DNA of 64,000 nucleotides. Origin: an uncultured Lentisphaeria bacterium. Its GTDB lineage: Bacteria > Verrucomicrobiota > Lentisphaeria > Victivallales > UBA1829. The stretch covers positions 1-64,000 of the forward strand of contig CAJKAR010000023.1 in NCBI GenBank assembly GCA_905197955.1. Direction: 5' to 3'. The notes under the pieces were generated by a model. The model did not search any database, was not told where the DNA came from, and saw only the letters and a program-made list of their open reading frames with translations. This document shows, in pieces, positions 8,297-17,381 of this stretch. The translations under genes were made by a program, and so were the position numbers. The first letter of the stretch is position 1, and each line of letters begins with the position of its first letter.

Positions 8297-9823
8297 ATGA
8301 AATCGTTTTCCGCAGAAGCAATGCGTTCTCTGGATCGAAGAACCATCGAAGAATACGGGATTCCCGGAATTGTCCTGATGGAAAATGCGGGAAGTGCGCT
8401 CACACGGGAAGTTCTCCGGTTTGTTTCCGGGATGGCCCATCCGGAATTCATCATTCTTGCAGGCAGGGGAAACAACGGCGGAGATGCGTTCATTACAGCG
8501 GGACAACTGTTTGCAAAACAGTATCCGGTCGCTCTTTTCATGGCGGGGCGTCCGGATGAACTCTCAGGCGATGCGGCGGAAGCGTTCGAAGGACTCCCGC
8601 AGAAACTGAAAGAGCAGATTCAATTTGAGTTCTCCGCCGATGCCATCGGAGAAAACGCGGTCATCATCGACGGACTTCTCGGAACCGGGATCCGGGGACC
8701 TCTCCGGGAACCGTTCGCAACCTGGATCCGGATTGTCAATGAATCCCGGAATCCGGTTATTGCAATCGACATACCCTCCGGGCTCAATGCGGACGACGGG
8801 TCCGCGGAACTGTGCATCACGGCGGATCTGACCGTCACCATGGCGGCGGTGAAGACCGGAATGCTGACCGGAAAGGGACCGAACGCCTCCGGCAGAATCG
8901 CTCTTGCACGGATCGGCATTCCCGATGGCTATCTGGAAGATGCCGGCGGAGACTATGAGATTTTCACCAGACTCGATGCGCGGAATCTGCTGACGCGCGA
9001 ACCGTTCGATACTTTTAAAAACCGACGTGGACATCTTGCCGTCATCGGCGGTTCCGCGGAGTACTGCAATGCGCCGTTTCTCTCGGGAGAAGCCGCGCTG
9101 CGGAGCGGTGCAGGACTTGTAACGGTCATGCTTCCTGCTTCCGCCGATCTTCTGTGCAATGTGCGGAAAGCTCTGATTGTCCGACGGATCACGGATCAAT
9201 CCCGCGGCTGTTTCAACGAAGCCTCTCTGCAACAGCTGGAACAGGAAATCGGTCCCATGCAGGCGCTTGCCGTTGGTCCGGGGCTCTCGCACCGGGAGGA
9301 GATCCTGCCGGTCCTTGAGCTGCTGATTGCCTCCGGAAAACCGCTTGTTCTGGATGCCGATGCTCTGAACCTGCTATCGTTGAATCCCGACCTCCTGGAA
9401 GAAAAGCGGAACAACATCATTCTGACCCCGCATCCGGGAGAAATGGCGCGGCTTCAGAACGCCTTCGGGCTCGACGGGAGCAAACATCGGATCGAACAGG
9501 CGCTGGATCTCTCCTACGTTACCGGAGCGACTGTTATTCTGAAAGGAAGCCGCAGCATAGCAGCCTCTCCGGATGGAGATTACAGCATCAACATGAGCGG
9601 CTGTGCCGCGCTCTCGACTGCGGGCAGCGGCGATACGCTGACTGGAATCTGCGGAGCACTCCTCGCTCAAGGATATACCGCTTATGATGCGGCAAGGCTC
9701 GGAACATTTATCCATGGGCTCTGCGGAGAGATCCTTGCGCCGTATGGATCTCGCGGAATCATCGCGGACGATCTGGCGGATGTGATTCCGCAGGCGCTGA
9801 AACGCATTCTTCCGACCGCCTGA
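8297..9823 (+). CDS. nnr: Bifunctional NAD(P)H-hydrate epimerase / ADP-dependent NAD(P)H-hydrate dehydratase
   Basis: Repairs hydrated NADH and NADPH in the cytoplasm. The N-terminal half (about 1-210) is the YjeF_N epimerase, with LMENAGSA and the phosphate-binding GRGNNGGDA at residues 56-64. The C-terminal half (about 225-500) is the ribokinase-like dehydratase, with GSAEYCNAPFLSGEAALRSGAG-type strand turns, LTPHPGEMARL, and the catalytic TAGSGDTLTG near residue 445. At 508 residues it is typical of the fused bacterial form. AAGGAG precedes the ATG at good spacing. It is monocistronic, converging on the mannose-1-phosphate guanylyltransferase gene with only 24 bases between stops. Confidence 0.95.
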   Translation: MKSFSAEAMRSLDRRTIEEYGIPGIVLMENAGSALTREVLRFVSGMAHPEFIILAGRGNNGGDAFITAGQLFAKQYPVALFMAGRPDELSGDAAEAFEGLPQKLKEQIQFEFSADAIGENAVIIDGLLGTGIRGPLREPFATWIRIVNESRNPVIAIDIPSGLNADDGSAELCITADLTVTMAAVKTGMLTGKGPNASGRIALARIGIPDGYLEDAGGDYEIFTRLDARNLLTREPFDTFKNRRGHLAVIGGSAEYCNAPFLSGEAALRSGAGLVTVMLPASADLLCNVRKALIVRRITDQSRGCFNEASLQQLEQEIGPMQALAVGPGLSHREEILPVLELLIASGKPLVLDADALNLLSLNPDLLEEKRNNIILTPHPGEMARLQNAFGLDGSKHRIEQALDLSYVTGATVILKGSRSIAASPDGDYSINMSGCAALSTAGSGDTLTGICGALLAQGYTAYDAARLGTFIHGLCGEILAPYGSRGIIADDLADVIPQALKRILPTA

Positions 9824-9847
9824 TTTTCCGTTCTCCCTACAAACGGC

Positions 9848-10933
9848 TCAGAGATGTTTCAGGAATTTCCGATCCTGAGAGATTTTTTTCAACAGCTCCT
9901 TGATCTTGGGCGTGGAGGTGTCTTTACAGATCAGCGTGGCATCTCCGGTTTCGATGACAACCAGATGTTCCAGTCCGATTCCGGAAACCAGGTGTTCTCC
10001 TTCGGCATAGACAATGCAGTCCTGACAATCCAGGAGCTTTGCATTTCCCTGTACGATATTGTTCGCTCCGTCTGGCTCAATGTGATTGCGCAGAGCGGTC
10101 CAGTTTCCGATGTCATCCCAGTCGAAAGAGGCTGGTATAACGAAGATCTTTGCCGCCTTTTCCATTACAGCATAATCAATGGAAATCTTCGGAGCGCTTT
10201 CATATTCCCGAAGCAGAAGTTCGGCAAAGCCGGGCGTTCCCCATGCATCGGCGATACGATCCGCCAGGTGCGCCAGATCCGGAGCATTCTTCTCCATTTC
10301 CGCAAGGATTGTGGAAACCCGCCATGCGAACATACCGCTGTTCCAGAGAAAATTTCCGGCCTTCAGGAATTCTTCCGCAGTAGATCGATCCGGTTTTTCG
10401 CGAAAGCGGCGGACGCGGAATCCGGCGACCTCTCCCATGGGTTCTCCGCATTCGATATAGCCGTAATCGGGACTGGGGAAATCCGGTTTGATGCCGATTG
10501 TAACGATAGATCCGGGAGCTTCGGAGAGAGCGACAGCGGCTCTGAGATCGCGGATCAGGGCATTCACATTTACGATACAGTGATCGGATGGCAGGAGGAG
10601 CATTCCGGCATCTTTTCCTCCGGATTTTGCTTTGACGATGCCCGCGGCAAGAGCAACACAAGGGGCGGTATCTCTGGCGACCGGTTCTCCAATGACATTT
10701 TCCTCCGGCAACTGAGGCAGAAGGGTTCGAATCTGCTCGACATATCTGTTGTTTGTGATAATCAAGATACGTTCTGGCGGCAGGATGGGAGTCAGACGCA
10801 TGACGGTCTGTTCGATCAGAGACATTTCTCCGAAAAGATTCAGCATTTGTTTCGGACGTTTTTCGCGGCTGAGCGGCCAGAAACGTTCTCCCTTCCCGCC
10901 AGCCATAATCACAGCAAAAACCATTCTTTCCAT
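9848..10933 (-). CDS. Mannose-1-phosphate guanylyltransferase (GDP-mannose pyrophosphorylase)
   Basis: Makes GDP-mannose from mannose-1-phosphate and GTP, for glycan synthesis. The nucleotidyltransferase signature AGGKGERFWPLSR with KRPKQ lies at about residues 11-30. Further motifs are VARDTAPCVALA, LLPSDH, the FREKP sugar-site motif, and NSGMFAW. The protein ends after a left-handed-helix-like tail and lacks the type II isomerase cupin of two-domain ManC proteins. I chose the ATG at 10933 (MERMVFAVI) because GAGGT precedes it; the longer frame starting at 10969 adds 12 residues. It is the last gene of the leftward glycan arm, 113 bases after the large membrane protein, and supplies a plausible donor sugar for that locus. 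Confidence 0.9.
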   Translation of the reverse strand: MERMVFAVIMAGGKGERFWPLSREKRPKQMLNLFGEMSLIEQTVMRLTPILPPERILIITNNRYVEQIRTLLPQLPEENVIGEPVARDTAPCVALAAGIVKAKSGGKDAGMLLLPSDHCIVNVNALIRDLRAAVALSEAPGSIVTIGIKPDFPSPDYGYIECGEPMGEVAGFRVRRFREKPDRSTAEEFLKAGNFLWNSGMFAWRVSTILAEMEKNAPDLAHLADRIADAWGTPGFAELLLREYESAPKISIDYAVMEKAAKIFVIPASFDWDDIGNWTALRNHIEPDGANNIVQGNAKLLDCQDCIVYAEGEHLVSGIGLEHLVVIETGDATLICKDTSTPKIKELLKKISQDRKFLKHL

Positions 10934-11046
10934 AGCGACCTCACTCATTTTTTCCAATTTTTCCAGCAAGACCGGGAGTTAAACTCACCAAAACCGCCAT
11001 CTGCTGTCATCGCAGACAGTACACACAAGGAATCTCCCGGGAAAAC

Positions 11047-13473
11047 TTACTGATATTCAACAGCAATCAGGCGAACCCCCAGATTACGAAAATCATTATA
11101 GTCCTTATAGACTTTTCCCGGAATCATCGGCACCAGCGGCACAAAGGAAAGCGGAATGGATGAGATACCTTCTGGAAGGTCCAGAGTAATTTCCTGTGTC
11201 TCTCCTTGCGTTCCTTTAATCTTCCAGAGGGAAACTGGTTTTCCCTTATAAAAGACTTTCACCGTCTTGACAGAAGGAACCGTCAATATTTGAAATACGA
11301 GTTTCAGCTTTCCACTTACAGCAGGCATCAGTTCAACGGCAGCCATTTGACTGATACTCCAGATTCCGATTCCTTCCGGAGGATAAAATCCGGCAATCCG
11401 CTGATAGAATTTCGATTCAAAGCTGTTGTCAAAAGGAATTTTTGCAGGAAGAATTTCCATGGACTGCAGAAAGAATCCTAATTTTCGCGCATCTTCGGAA
11501 ACGCCGTAATCTTTCGGAACAGTCAATGGTTTTTCCAAGGAGAAATCCAGTTCGATAAAACCGTTTTCCATCAGTTCCTGCGGCAGGAAAAAGAAACGGC
11601 ATTCCCGCAGGGCATCCAGAGACTGCGTCCACTGATACAGCAAACGACCATGGGAAGAAATCTTCAAAGTCTGTTCCGGCAGCGCCTTATGCAGGAAAGC
11701 CGATCCTTTGAACTTCAAAAACACACCCTGCTTCTGAGGGGATACCGGCAGCATGATTTTCGCTGTACTTTCTCCCATCCATCGTCCAGAAGCCTCGGGA
11801 GCATAAAAACCTTGACAAACGATCTCTTTATCGAAAGAAAGAGCTACCGGCAAAGAGACCTTTTTCATCCAGACTGGTCTGGATGAAATATTCATGGAGG
11901 CTGGAACATTAATGTAAGTACACCATTTTTTACTTTTTTTAAAGTTTTCCAATGCACTCTGCAGGAATTTTTTTTCCTCCTCCGTCTGACAGGAAAATTC
12001 GTCCAGAATGGGGACAAAGCATCCACGATTTGTCAACATAATTTTTCTGACCCGCCCTTCAGAATCTTTAAAATGCGGATAGGGGTCAACAGTCCGTGGA
12101 CTGCAGAAAAACCAGCAGTAACAACGTTTCGGACAATTTTTCAGAATAAAAATATCCTCCGGGGGATTATACAACGCCGGATAAGTTTCCAGTACTTTTT
12201 TTGCGATTCTGTTATGCGCAAAATAATCGTTTCCCCAAAGCGAATTCTGCTGCCAGCAGGATGTCACGAATAACACGATCAGAAGATAAGGAAAACAGCG
12301 CAGCTTCTGTAAACTGAAACAGACAAATATGACCGGAACAAAAATCCAGCTCAAGTAACGTGAAACACCAACCCCCGTATGCGAAATCACATTTGTATTA
12401 ACTGCAACCGTCAGCAAAACCGTTGCAGCTGCAATGAATAACATATTCCAATTTCTGTTTTTCACGCAGTAACAAACGGCACCTAAAAAAAGGAAAGGAA
12501 GCAGGAAGGAGACCAGAATCAATCCCTGATCCAGCCCGAACCACAAATCAAAAACACGGGCAAAAGTAATATAATCTTTTTTAATTGCATCTTTTACAAT
12601 GCTCCAGGAACCAAAAACCAATCTCGTATAGATGGTTGGCAATAAAACAACGAAACCGGCCCAAAAAGCCAAAATGCCATTCAGCCAGGGAATACGTCTG
12701 GATGTTTTCCATTCCCTGATTAAAACATACAAATAATAAAGGCCCATAAAAAAAGGAAGAAGAGAAGCGGCCATATTCGTCCAGGAGACAAGAGCGCCGA
12801 TCAAAATCGCTGTTTTATACCATCCTCTGCAATAGGCGATCATGGATAACCCCAGACCGGTCAGCAAAAAGATTTCCGGATGAATCCACGACAGATAGAT
12901 CGTCACCCCCGGCGAATACATCAACAGGATTGCTAAAGCCAGCCGGTAATAAAATCCCAGAGGCATCCATAGCAGAACGCTGACAACAAGCAGAAATAAA
13001 AAGAATGAATTTGCCCATACGAAACTAACATCCGCACCTTTACCAAATATCCCTGCAATATACTTGAAAGGGAGAGTAAAAACAGAGTAAATCACACTGT
13101 GATACGCATAGACACTTCCGTTATACAAAGTAACTCCGGCATTTCCATGTCCTGTACTATTCGGATAAGAGGGCGGAGGCACCGGATATCGAATTGACTC
13201 AGGAATTTCTTTACATGCCTCTGCATAAGCATTCATTGGAATTCTTGGAGAAAACGTCTGCTCAAACCCTCTCTGCATGAGAAAATATTCCGAAGCATCG
13301 CTGCCCCAGAAAGGAGATCTGGCTGCTTCCCGGCAGCAAAAGACCGCGGCAAACAGAAGAAACAGGCCCAAAATGATATTTTGTGTTTTCTTCAGATTCC
13401 AAAAGGATAACAGGACCTCTCGTTTCTCTCTGAACAAATGAGAAAATGATTCCATTGAAACAAACTGTTTCAT
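11047..13473 (-). CDS. Large polytopic membrane protein with two C-terminal beta-rich domains (GT-C-like glycosyltransferase candidate)
   Basis: 808 residues. A transmembrane region with about ten helices spans residues 33-410. It is preceded by a periplasmic-type loop containing FWGSDASEYFLM, an Asp-bearing first loop typical of GT-C enzymes that use polyprenyl-phosphate sugars. The second half is soluble. It contains two copies of a domain with the pattern GFYxPExxGxW...A.I.LP and an ending like DxRKLGFFLQSMEI (copies centred near residues 600 and 740). The same tail occurs in the proteins at 13789-16179 and 26053-27807. Base composition is AT-richer than the window average. The function is inferred: transfer of a sugar to an exported glycan. 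No family I can name with certainty. Confidence 0.6.
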   Translation of the reverse strand: MKQFVSMESFSHLFREKREVLLSFWNLKKTQNIILGLFLLFAAVFCCREAARSPFWGSDASEYFLMQRGFEQTFSPRIPMNAYAEACKEIPESIRYPVPPPSYPNSTGHGNAGVTLYNGSVYAYHSVIYSVFTLPFKYIAGIFGKGADVSFVWANSFFLFLLVVSVLLWMPLGFYYRLALAILLMYSPGVTIYLSWIHPEIFLLTGLGLSMIAYCRGWYKTAILIGALVSWTNMAASLLPFFMGLYYLYVLIREWKTSRRIPWLNGILAFWAGFVVLLPTIYTRLVFGSWSIVKDAIKKDYITFARVFDLWFGLDQGLILVSFLLPFLFLGAVCYCVKNRNWNMLFIAAATVLLTVAVNTNVISHTGVGVSRYLSWIFVPVIFVCFSLQKLRCFPYLLIVLFVTSCWQQNSLWGNDYFAHNRIAKKVLETYPALYNPPEDIFILKNCPKRCYCWFFCSPRTVDPYPHFKDSEGRVRKIMLTNRGCFVPILDEFSCQTEEEKKFLQSALENFKKSKKWCTYINVPASMNISSRPVWMKKVSLPVALSFDKEIVCQGFYAPEASGRWMGESTAKIMLPVSPQKQGVFLKFKGSAFLHKALPEQTLKISSHGRLLYQWTQSLDALRECRFFFLPQELMENGFIELDFSLEKPLTVPKDYGVSEDARKLGFFLQSMEILPAKIPFDNSFESKFYQRIAGFYPPEGIGIWSISQMAAVELMPAVSGKLKLVFQILTVPSVKTVKVFYKGKPVSLWKIKGTQGETQEITLDLPEGISSIPLSFVPLVPMIPGKVYKDYNDFRNLGVRLIAVEYQ

Positions 13474-13479
13474 CTTCTT

Positions 13480-13686
13480 TTATTCCTCTCTAAATAGTTT
13501 TTCTTTCATATATCCCAGCATCCATTCCTGACTCTCTCCAAAAATAGAATTGGAATTTTGCATAATCAGAGATACGACTAAGGCAACAATAAAACCAGGT
13601 AGAATATAGGAGAAGAATAGATAACAATTAAAAATACTTGATGTCATCCCATCATCTCCATCAGCCAAGATTTTACGACTTTTCAT
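13480..13686 (-). CDS. Small single-span membrane protein
   Basis: 68 residues: a charged N-terminus, one hydrophobic helix (about residues 18-43, rich in F, I, V and L), then a charged tail ending KEKLFREE. AAAGGT precedes the ATG by 5-8 bases, and the stop lies 6 bases before the start of the 808-residue membrane protein, which suggests translational coupling. I recognise no family. It could be a partner of the large glycosyltransferase-like protein. A chance frame is possible but less likely given the ribosome site and tight spacing. Confidence 0.5.
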   Translation of the reverse strand: MKSRKILADGDDGMTSSIFNCYLFFSYILPGFIVALVVSLIMQNSNSIFGESQEWMLGYMKEKLFREE

Positions 13687-13788
13687 AACATACCTTTCTT
13701 TCCAAGGTCATCATGAATGGTGTTAGTCCCCTGATAAAACAACCATGGTGCCTTTCAGCAGTATAGCTGCAATTCTCTAAGATTCCAG

Positions 13789-16179
13789 CTATTCTTCCTC
13801 GATTCTTATCTTTTTAAAATGGAATCCTAGTTTACGGTTATCCTGCCCGCCGAAATCAGAAGGACTCTTCACCTCTTTGAACAGGAACATGATATCATTG
13901 CTGCCCTCCCGAATCAGTTTCTTAGGAAACCGGATCTGGTTATTCCAAGATTTTCCGAGCTCAAATACAAATTTCTTCAGTTTTTCCCCATTTAAATAAA
14001 CACACATTTCGTTGCGCGAAAACTTTTCATGTAAAAAAGGAAAACCATCGATGGAACAAATTAAATTTCCTGCGACTTTGCCTGCCGGGAATTTCACATG
14101 GACTTCTTTCTCTCGACTCCAACGGCCGCTGGCTTCTTTCTCATTAAAGCCAGACAAATCAGAATATTGAGATATTACGATTTCCATATTTCCCAGCTTT
14201 TTTAATTGTATTGCGGAAAAATAAACCCCCATTTTCCGCATATCCGGCACGCCGAAATCAGAAGGGCTTTTTAATTCTTTAAGACGGAACATAAAATCAT
14301 TAATCCCATTAACAATCAAATCTTTGGGTACAATAAATTGATTTTTCCATTCCTTGCCACGCTCAAAGACAACAGTATCAAGCTTCTTTCCATTGATAAA
14401 TATATCCATTTCATTTCGATCAAACTCTCGATAAAGGAAAGGGAAACCTTCAAAAGAAAAGAATAAATCACATTCCGGAACTCTCAATGGAATTTTAATA
14501 TGGGCTTCTTTTTCGTTGATCCATCGTCCAGTCATTTCAGGCACAGCGAAACCCGATAGAGCAACAGGCCCCTCATTTTTCAGTCTGATGTCTAGAGGAT
14601 AAGAAAGAGGAATCGCTTTTGCAAAAAATTCATAAGACAAAAAGCTCTTATATAGCAGGAATCCCCGAGAAGAAAAAACATCCTTAATATTCTGATACAA
14701 AGAATGCAATTGAGGATAAGATGATATACTGCGATCTATTATATAAACCTCATCAGAAAACAGATACTCAGGAATCTCCTTTATTTGAATCGGAACTATA
14801 GAATTTTTACCTGTTTCTGAGTTTCCTTTATCCTTTCGCCAGTTTCCACAAAAAAACCAGACAGAGTCTTGCAGACACGCTAATTTCCAGGAATTAAAAT
14901 AAGGAAATGGAAACGAGGACTCTACTACAACAAAACGCAACTTTTTGGATTTTCCGAGCAACTCTGATATTTCCTTCACACATTCCACGTCACTCTTCTC
15001 TATTCTATTGAGCTGTTCGACATGTTTGAAAGCAATATCGCCAAAGCAATAGAAAAGTATAATAAATAAAACCGGAAAGATCCCAAAACACCACTTCCAT
15101 TTTATGTTCATGCACCAATATAAAAGCACAGCAAAGAAAAAAATGTTGGCTGGAAGAAAATAATATTCCCCGAACAACTTCAATACAAAATAACTGAGGA
15201 AAAACGCAAGAGACGCAAAAAGCAAAGAATCTGCCCATAAATGAGCCCGATCTTTTTTTATTATGACAAAAAATAAACGAACGCAACCGAGAAGAAATGA
15301 CAGAAGAAAAAGCGGATTCTGACGAAGAATCCTAATTACATTCGACCAGAAACCATAATACCTTCCCGCATTATATGTGTCAGATGCAACTCTATATGAG
15401 TAATAATAATACAACATTAAAAAGAGGCAACTGTTCAGGACCAGAAATATTAAAAAATACAAGTGCTTTCTTGATATCATTTTCCGCCCGAAAAGGAGCA
15501 AAAAGCACGCGATTCCCATAAAAAAGATAAAATTAGATTCTTTATAATATGTTGCAAGGCAAGCCGCTCCTCCAGCGATACAAAATAACCAGCTCTTATT
15601 TGTTTTCAAAGCCGCATAATAAGCTGCACCGAAGACAGACAAAAGCAAAACTGTCATTTTTTCAGCATAGATGGGTTCCAAAAAGTAAAAAACAAAAGGA
15701 AACTGAAATAGAAGACAGAGCAAGCTGAGAGGAAGAGCTAACCACATATACCATTTCATATCATTCTCTTTGGAATAACGAACAATGATATATAAAAAGA
15801 GGAAAAACGCCGCAGCAAACAAAATCCAGATCAGATTATTAATAAAATAAAGTCCTCCCGCCATATTCTCCGGAATTCGAAACTTTTCAAAGAACGAAAG
15901 GATATTGTATTCCTGCAGATAAAGAGGCCAGAATCTTGCTCCATCTGTATTTTCCGGAGAAAATCCGCCCCAGAACAATGGAATTATCAACTTACTGCCA
16001 TTCGGGATAAAATGCATAAACAATCTGGAATCGCCAAAAATAAAACCGGAAAATCTGGCGATCATCCAGACGAAATAAGAAACGACCAGGAAAAAAGGCA
16101 ATACAGCAAAAATATAAAAAGAATGAACTGCACGGTCTTTGTTTTCTATCACCGGAACGTTAACTTCTTCTTTTTTCAT
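13789..16179 (-). CDS. Large polytopic membrane protein with two C-terminal beta-rich domains, paralogous in design to the 808-residue protein
   Basis: 796 residues. About ten membrane helices fill residues 20-375; loop 1 carries GDSRLFMHFIPNG, again with an Asp near the first helix end. After a linker come two tandem copies of the beta-rich domain (about 540-665 and 672-796). They share the strings GRW, FDRNEM/FSRNEM, SPSDFG and RK(M/L)G. The gene is AT-rich with many lysine and phenylalanine codons, unlike flanking housekeeping genes, so transfer with the glycan locus is plausible. It overlaps the GtrA-like gene by ATGA. The likely role is a membrane glycosyltransferase or glycan-modifying enzyme, by topology and context only. 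Confidence 0.6.
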   Translation of the reverse strand: MKKEEVNVPVIENKDRAVHSFYIFAVLPFFLVVSYFVWMIARFSGFIFGDSRLFMHFIPNGSKLIIPLFWGGFSPENTDGARFWPLYLQEYNILSFFEKFRIPENMAGGLYFINNLIWILFAAAFFLFLYIIVRYSKENDMKWYMWLALPLSLLCLLFQFPFVFYFLEPIYAEKMTVLLLSVFGAAYYAALKTNKSWLFCIAGGAACLATYYKESNFIFFMGIACFLLLFGRKMISRKHLYFLIFLVLNSCLFLMLYYYYSYRVASDTYNAGRYYGFWSNVIRILRQNPLFLLSFLLGCVRLFFVIIKKDRAHLWADSLLFASLAFFLSYFVLKLFGEYYFLPANIFFFAVLLYWCMNIKWKWCFGIFPVLFIILFYCFGDIAFKHVEQLNRIEKSDVECVKEISELLGKSKKLRFVVVESSFPFPYFNSWKLACLQDSVWFFCGNWRKDKGNSETGKNSIVPIQIKEIPEYLFSDEVYIIDRSISSYPQLHSLYQNIKDVFSSRGFLLYKSFLSYEFFAKAIPLSYPLDIRLKNEGPVALSGFAVPEMTGRWINEKEAHIKIPLRVPECDLFFSFEGFPFLYREFDRNEMDIFINGKKLDTVVFERGKEWKNQFIVPKDLIVNGINDFMFRLKELKSPSDFGVPDMRKMGVYFSAIQLKKLGNMEIVISQYSDLSGFNEKEASGRWSREKEVHVKFPAGKVAGNLICSIDGFPFLHEKFSRNEMCVYLNGEKLKKFVFELGKSWNNQIRFPKKLIREGSNDIMFLFKEVKSPSDFGGQDNRKLGFHFKKIRIEEE

Positions 16180-16634
16180 TTTACAGTTATCTTCTGAGAT
16201 TTTTCTTTTCTGAAAATGAAAAACTTACTTGCCACGAAGTTTACCAAGGTCACGACAAAATCAGAAATCAACTTCATCAGAAGTCCATTCCAGCCCCAAC
16301 GATCCACAGAAACATACATGATTCCCACATCCAGGACTCCGGTTCCAAGACGGCATCCGACAAACTGGATCATCTCCTTCAGCACCAGAGCCAGTCTCAT
16401 CGAACGACTTTCAAACACCCAGATCTTATTCGCAAAAAAAGCAAACAGAACTGCAATCACCCATGCGACAATCGTTCCTGGTACATTCGCAATCTTCAAT
16501 AAACTTGTGCAGATCCAGTAGACCGCACCATTGATCACCGTTGTAATCCCCCCGACAATCAAATAAAGAACAATCTCCCGGTAACGAATCGCCAGTTCTT
16601 TGATTCCGGATATGGAAAAAATCGAATTTTTCAT
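16176..16634 (-). CDS. GtrA-like flippase-family membrane protein
   Basis: 152 residues with four predicted membrane helices. It has the GtrA family pattern: a first helix FLIVGG/YLIVGGITTVINGAVYW-like, an NKIWVF segment after helix 2, and a closing helix with FVASKFFIFRK. GtrA proteins are thought to help move polyprenyl-phosphate-linked sugars across the inner membrane. The start at 16634 gives an ATGA overlap with the upstream GT2 gene, a pairing known from GtrA/GtrB O-antigen modification systems and from cell-wall arabinogalactan synthesis. The next gene down overlaps it by ATGA as well, so GT2, GtrA and the large membrane protein form a coupled triplet: charge the lipid, flip it, use it. 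Confidence 0.85.
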   Translation of the reverse strand: MKNSIFSISGIKELAIRYREIVLYLIVGGITTVINGAVYWICTSLLKIANVPGTIVAWVIAVLFAFFANKIWVFESRSMRLALVLKEMIQFVGCRLGTGVLDVGIMYVSVDRWGWNGLLMKLISDFVVTLVNFVASKFFIFRKEKSQKITVK

Positions 16635-17365
16635 TTTTTCAGAATATCTTCCCTGGACATCTTCCGAATACGAAACGCCGTCTTGAAGTATGCAAAATTC
16701 GCAAAAAAACCATTCACCGATTCCCCTTCCTGACGAGGTCTCCACTGCGCGGGAATCTCAATAAGTTCCACTCCAAGCTTCAACGGTTTCAGCGCGGTCT
16801 CCAGGAAGAAAGGATGCCGCGTCTCCTCCCAGCGAATCGACTGCATCAGATCCGTCGGGAAAATCCGATACCCATACGTCATATCCGTATTCCTGCTCCG
16901 GAACAGAATCCCCATGATCTTTTGAAAGAAATAGTTGCACAGCCATTTAATCTTGGAGTACCCTTCAAATCCACCACCTTTGATCCAGCGGGAGGAGGTC
17001 ACAATCTTGTCCGGATTCTGTTTCTCAATCTCAATATATTTCTGCACCAGTTCCGGCGGGGTCTCCAAATCCGCCGACATCATGATAAGATGCGATCCTT
17101 TCACCAACTGGAACGCCTCCTGATACGCAGGACCCACAAACGGTTTCTTCTGATAATAAATCGTCACCGGAACTCCGCAGTTGCTGTCCCGAATCTCCTC
17201 TGCAACTTTCACACATTCCGGAGTGGTCTTCTTGCACAGGACAATAAAAATTTCACACAAATCCTCTTTATTGCAAGTCTCAAGAATCACGTCAACCGTT
17301 TTCTTCAGCGAGAACGTCTCGTTGATTGCGGCAATGATAATGGATACATTTTTCCAGGAACTCAT
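16631..17365 (-). CDS. Family 2 glycosyltransferase, polyprenyl-phosphate sugar synthase-like (GtrB/DPM1 type)
   Basis: 244-residue GT-A enzyme. The N-terminal strand VSIIIAAINE, the nucleotide-site motif SADLETPPE (residues 97-101 region) and the later DMTYGYRIF and EIPAQWRPRQEGES motifs are typical of enzymes that load a sugar from a nucleotide donor onto polyprenyl phosphate. It lacks the C-terminal membrane helices of GtrB and resembles soluble DPM1-type proteins. Its TGA overlaps the GtrA ATG, supporting a charge-and-flip pair. The sugar could be mannose, since a GDP-mannose pyrophosphorylase closes the same gene run, but this is inference. Confidence 0.85.
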   Translation of the reverse strand: MSSWKNVSIIIAAINETFSLKKTVDVILETCNKEDLCEIFIVLCKKTTPECVKVAEEIRDSNCGVPVTIYYQKKPFVGPAYQEAFQLVKGSHLIMMSADLETPPELVQKYIEIEKQNPDKIVTSSRWIKGGGFEGYSKIKWLCNYFFQKIMGILFRSRNTDMTYGYRIFPTDLMQSIRWEETRHPFFLETALKPLKLGVELIEIPAQWRPRQEGESVNGFFANFAYFKTAFRIRKMSREDILKK

Positions 17366-17381
17366 CTTCTCTCCTTATCTA

